NCBI GenBank assembly: GCA_964473395.1
Contig: CAYYOW010000112.1
Span: 1 to 6,657, forward strand
Direction: 5' to 3'
DNA length: 6,657 bases
DNA from: Sulfidibacterium sp964473395
GTDB taxonomy: Bacteria > Bacteroidota > Bacteroidia > Bacteroidales > F082
Both the position numbers and the translations under genes were made by a program. Positions 5,321 through 6,657 of the stretch are shown piece by piece; positions within the stretch are counted from its first letter, which is position 1, and the number at the start of each line of letters is the position of its first letter. The notes under the pieces are model-generated. The model saw only the letters and a list, made by a program, of their open reading frames with translations. It searched no databases and was not told the DNA's origin.

Positions 5321-6157
5321 ATGAACAATCTGGACAACCTCGGCTCACATGCTTCTGAGTTAATTAAAATGCTATCAGGCTATGCCACACAATACGGCTT
5401 AAGGCTTCTTGGCGCTGTTGTGGTACTGGTTATCGGCCTGTGGATTATTAAAATTCTGGTAAGAAGCAGCCAACGAATTATGATGAAAAGCAAAATTGAT
5501 GCTTCGTTGAGTTCTTTTCTGAAAAGTATGATTGATATTCTGCTCAAAGTAATGCTGATTATCAGCGTTATGGGCATGATGGGTATTCAAATGACCTCTT
5601 TCATTGCACTACTTGGTGCAGCAGGTCTGGCGGTTGGCATGGCGCTGTCAGGAACTCTTCAGAACTTTGCCGGAGGGATGATGATTCTTGTTTTCAAACC
5701 CTTCAAAGTAGGAGATTATATCAACGCACAAGGTCATTCGGGATCGGTGAAAGAGATTCAGATTTTTGTTACCGTACTTACCACTCCGGACAACAAAACC
5801 ATCATCATTCCCAACGGGCCTTTGTCCAATGGCTCTCTGACAAATTACAGCTCACAATCCAGGCGCCGGGTAGACTGGAGTTTTGGCATTGCTTACGGGG
5901 ATAACTATGATACAGCAAAGAAGATGCTTCTCGACATGATGAAGGAAGACAAACGTATTTTCTCCAATCCGGAGCCTTTTGTTGCTTTGGGTGAACTCGC
6001 CGACAGCTCGGTAAATATCACCGTTAGGGCATGGGTGAATGCTGCTGACTATTGGGGTGTCTATTTTGATATGAATGAGAAATTCTACAAAAACGCTGGT
6101 CAGTTTAACTTGAGCATTCCTTTCCCGCAAATGGATGTACATTTAGACAAAGCATAA
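5321..6157 (+). CDS. Small-conductance mechanosensitive channel, MscS family
   Basis: This 278-residue inner-membrane protein is close in length to E. coli MscS (286) and should form a heptameric channel that opens under membrane tension during hypo-osmotic shock. Three hydrophobic helices are visible: TM1 at about 27-49 (LRLLGAVVVLVIGLWII), TM2 at about 69-90 (LLKVMLIISVMGMMGI), and the pore-lining TM3 at about 95-127. TM3 has the Gly/Ala packing pattern (GAAGLAVGMALSGTLQNFAGG). The beta domain follows with FKPFKVGDYI and the signature IIIPNGPLSNGSLTNYS at 161-177. The C-terminal alpha-beta domain ends in IPFPQMDVHL. The ATG at 5321 is preferred over an in-frame TTG at 5288 that lies in the promoter. 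The gene follows dxs by 85 bases and appears to have its own promoter. No unusual domain is added. Confidence 0.92.
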   Translation: MNNLDNLGSHASELIKMLSGYATQYGLRLLGAVVVLVIGLWIIKILVRSSQRIMMKSKIDASLSSFLKSMIDILLKVMLIISVMGMMGIQMTSFIALLGAAGLAVGMALSGTLQNFAGGMMILVFKPFKVGDYINAQGHSGSVKEIQIFVTVLTTPDNKTIIIPNGPLSNGSLTNYSSQSRRRVDWSFGIAYGDNYDTAKKMLLDMMKEDKRIFSNPEPFVALGELADSSVNITVRAWVNAADYWGVYFDMNEKFYKNAGQFNLSIPFPQMDVHLDKA

Positions 6158-6239
6158 GCGGGAAAACCCAGACAAACTGCAAACTTTTTTAGTCAGCCCT
6201 TTCCTCCTGCCTTACGATGCAGCAGTTAGAAAAATATCC

Positions 6240-6247
6240 TATTTTAG
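6240..6247 (+). promoter_or_regulatory. Weak candidate -7 element for the right-end gene
   Basis: TATTTTAG differs from TAnnTTTG at one position and ends 19 bases before the ATG at 6267. The same octamer occurs on the - strand upstream of the SMP-30-like gene (2380 down to 2373). No clear -33 element is visible. Read-through from the MscS-family gene, 109 bases upstream, is the alternative. Confidence 0.25.
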
Positions 6248-6266
6248 CACGTTGGATTTGTCGTCT

Positions 6267-6657
6267 ATGCTAAAACCGGGAAAAATAAGAAATCTACAAC
6301 AGATCAGGATAAAAGTTATCTTGATTTCGTTGTTTCTGTCGTTTTCTTTTCCTCTTTTCGCCCAGTTCTACAATGGCTCAAACATGACTTTCGGCAAAAA
6401 CCGTGTGCAATACAGAGAGTTTCTGTGGACCTATTACAAATTTCCCGATTTCGACATATATTTCTATCGTAACGGCCGGCCACTGGCCAATTTCGTTTCG
6501 GAATATGCTTCGGAACAGATTCCGAAAATAGAAAATAAAATGGGCGTTGAAATGGACAGAAAAATCAAGTTTATTGTTTTCAACACCCTCAATGACATGA
6601 AGCAGACCAACATCGGGCTGATACATGACGGCAGTTCGGCAGAGGAGGGCGGGTTAA
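6267..6657 (+). CDS. Exported TolB-like protein, N-terminal part (3' partial)
   Basis: An open frame of 130 codons runs from ATG 6267 past the end of the window; there is no in-frame ATG upstream of this one. Residues 1-33 form a signal peptide: basic start (KPGKIRN, RIK), hydrophobic core VILISLFLSFSFPLF, and a probable cleavage after AQ. The mature start, FYNGSNMTFGKNRVQYREFLW followed by YYKFPDFDIYFYRNGRPLA, resembles large Bacteroidota proteins annotated as TolB-like or translocation proteins. These usually continue into a WD40-type/Tol-Pal beta-propeller, which lies outside the window here. The visible region after it (residues 73-115, EYASEQIPKIENKMGV and KFIVFNTLNDMKQT) is like the N-terminal helical and peptidase-like part of those proteins. 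It is predicted to act in the periplasm or on the outer membrane. The family call is from memory and the function is unknown. Confidence 0.7.
   Translation, partial: MLKPGKIRNLQQIRIKVILISLFLSFSFPLFAQFYNGSNMTFGKNRVQYREFLWTYYKFPDFDIYFYRNGRPLANFVSEYASEQIPKIENKMGVEMDRKIKFIVFNTLNDMKQTNIGLIHDGSSAEEGGL

Noticed and set aside
2686..6157. Peroxiredoxin, dxs and the MscS-family gene as one operon
   Set aside because: Gaps of 141 and 85 bases, a probable terminator after the first gene and an exact -7 element before each gene argue for separate transcription.

Overview
The window looks like chromosomal DNA from a member of the Bacteroidota, probably class Bacteroidia. Four genes are preceded by an exact match to the -7 promoter element of this phylum (TAnnTTTG), starts lack clear Shine-Dalgarno sequences, and several proteins match families I know mainly from Bacteroidota: the Zn-ribbon protein, the TolB-like exported protein at the right end and the Prx1 variant. 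I see no tRNA, rRNA, CRISPR array, insertion sequence or phage gene. All identifications come from reading motifs; no database search was run.

Left part (1-1110, + strand): the 3' end of an isocitrate/isopropylmalate dehydrogenase family gene is followed by a gap of about 270 bases. That gap holds a 147-base nested inverted repeat (317-463) whose ends read CGTCATTGCG and CGCAATGACG. An HD-domain protein of 183 residues follows. The His of its signature His-Asp doublet is replaced by Val.

Middle left (1111-2333, - strand): an exported SMP-30/gluconolactonase-like beta-propeller is followed 32 bases later by a small conserved Zn-ribbon protein of unknown function. The second gene seems to have its own promoter in the gap. 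These two genes converge on the HD gene. A gene-free region (2334-2685) then separates them from the divergent peroxiredoxin gene.

Middle and right (2686-6657, + strand): a typical 2-Cys peroxiredoxin ends in a probable terminator. It is followed by dxs (first step of the MEP isoprenoid pathway), an MscS-family mechanosensitive channel, and the start of a gene for an exported TolB-like protein that runs off the window. The first three have their own -7 elements, so they look like single transcription units rather than an operon. dxs is the most unusual gene here: it is 591 residues long, and an internal segment of about 39 residues present in the E. coli enzyme is missing although every catalytic residue I checked is kept.

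The genes do not form an obvious pathway. The content is housekeeping and stress-related (central carbon metabolism, peroxide defence, isoprenoid precursors, osmotic protection). I do not see a convincing undescribed multi-gene system. The best leads are the shortened DXS, the HD protein with the altered doublet, and the nested repeat.
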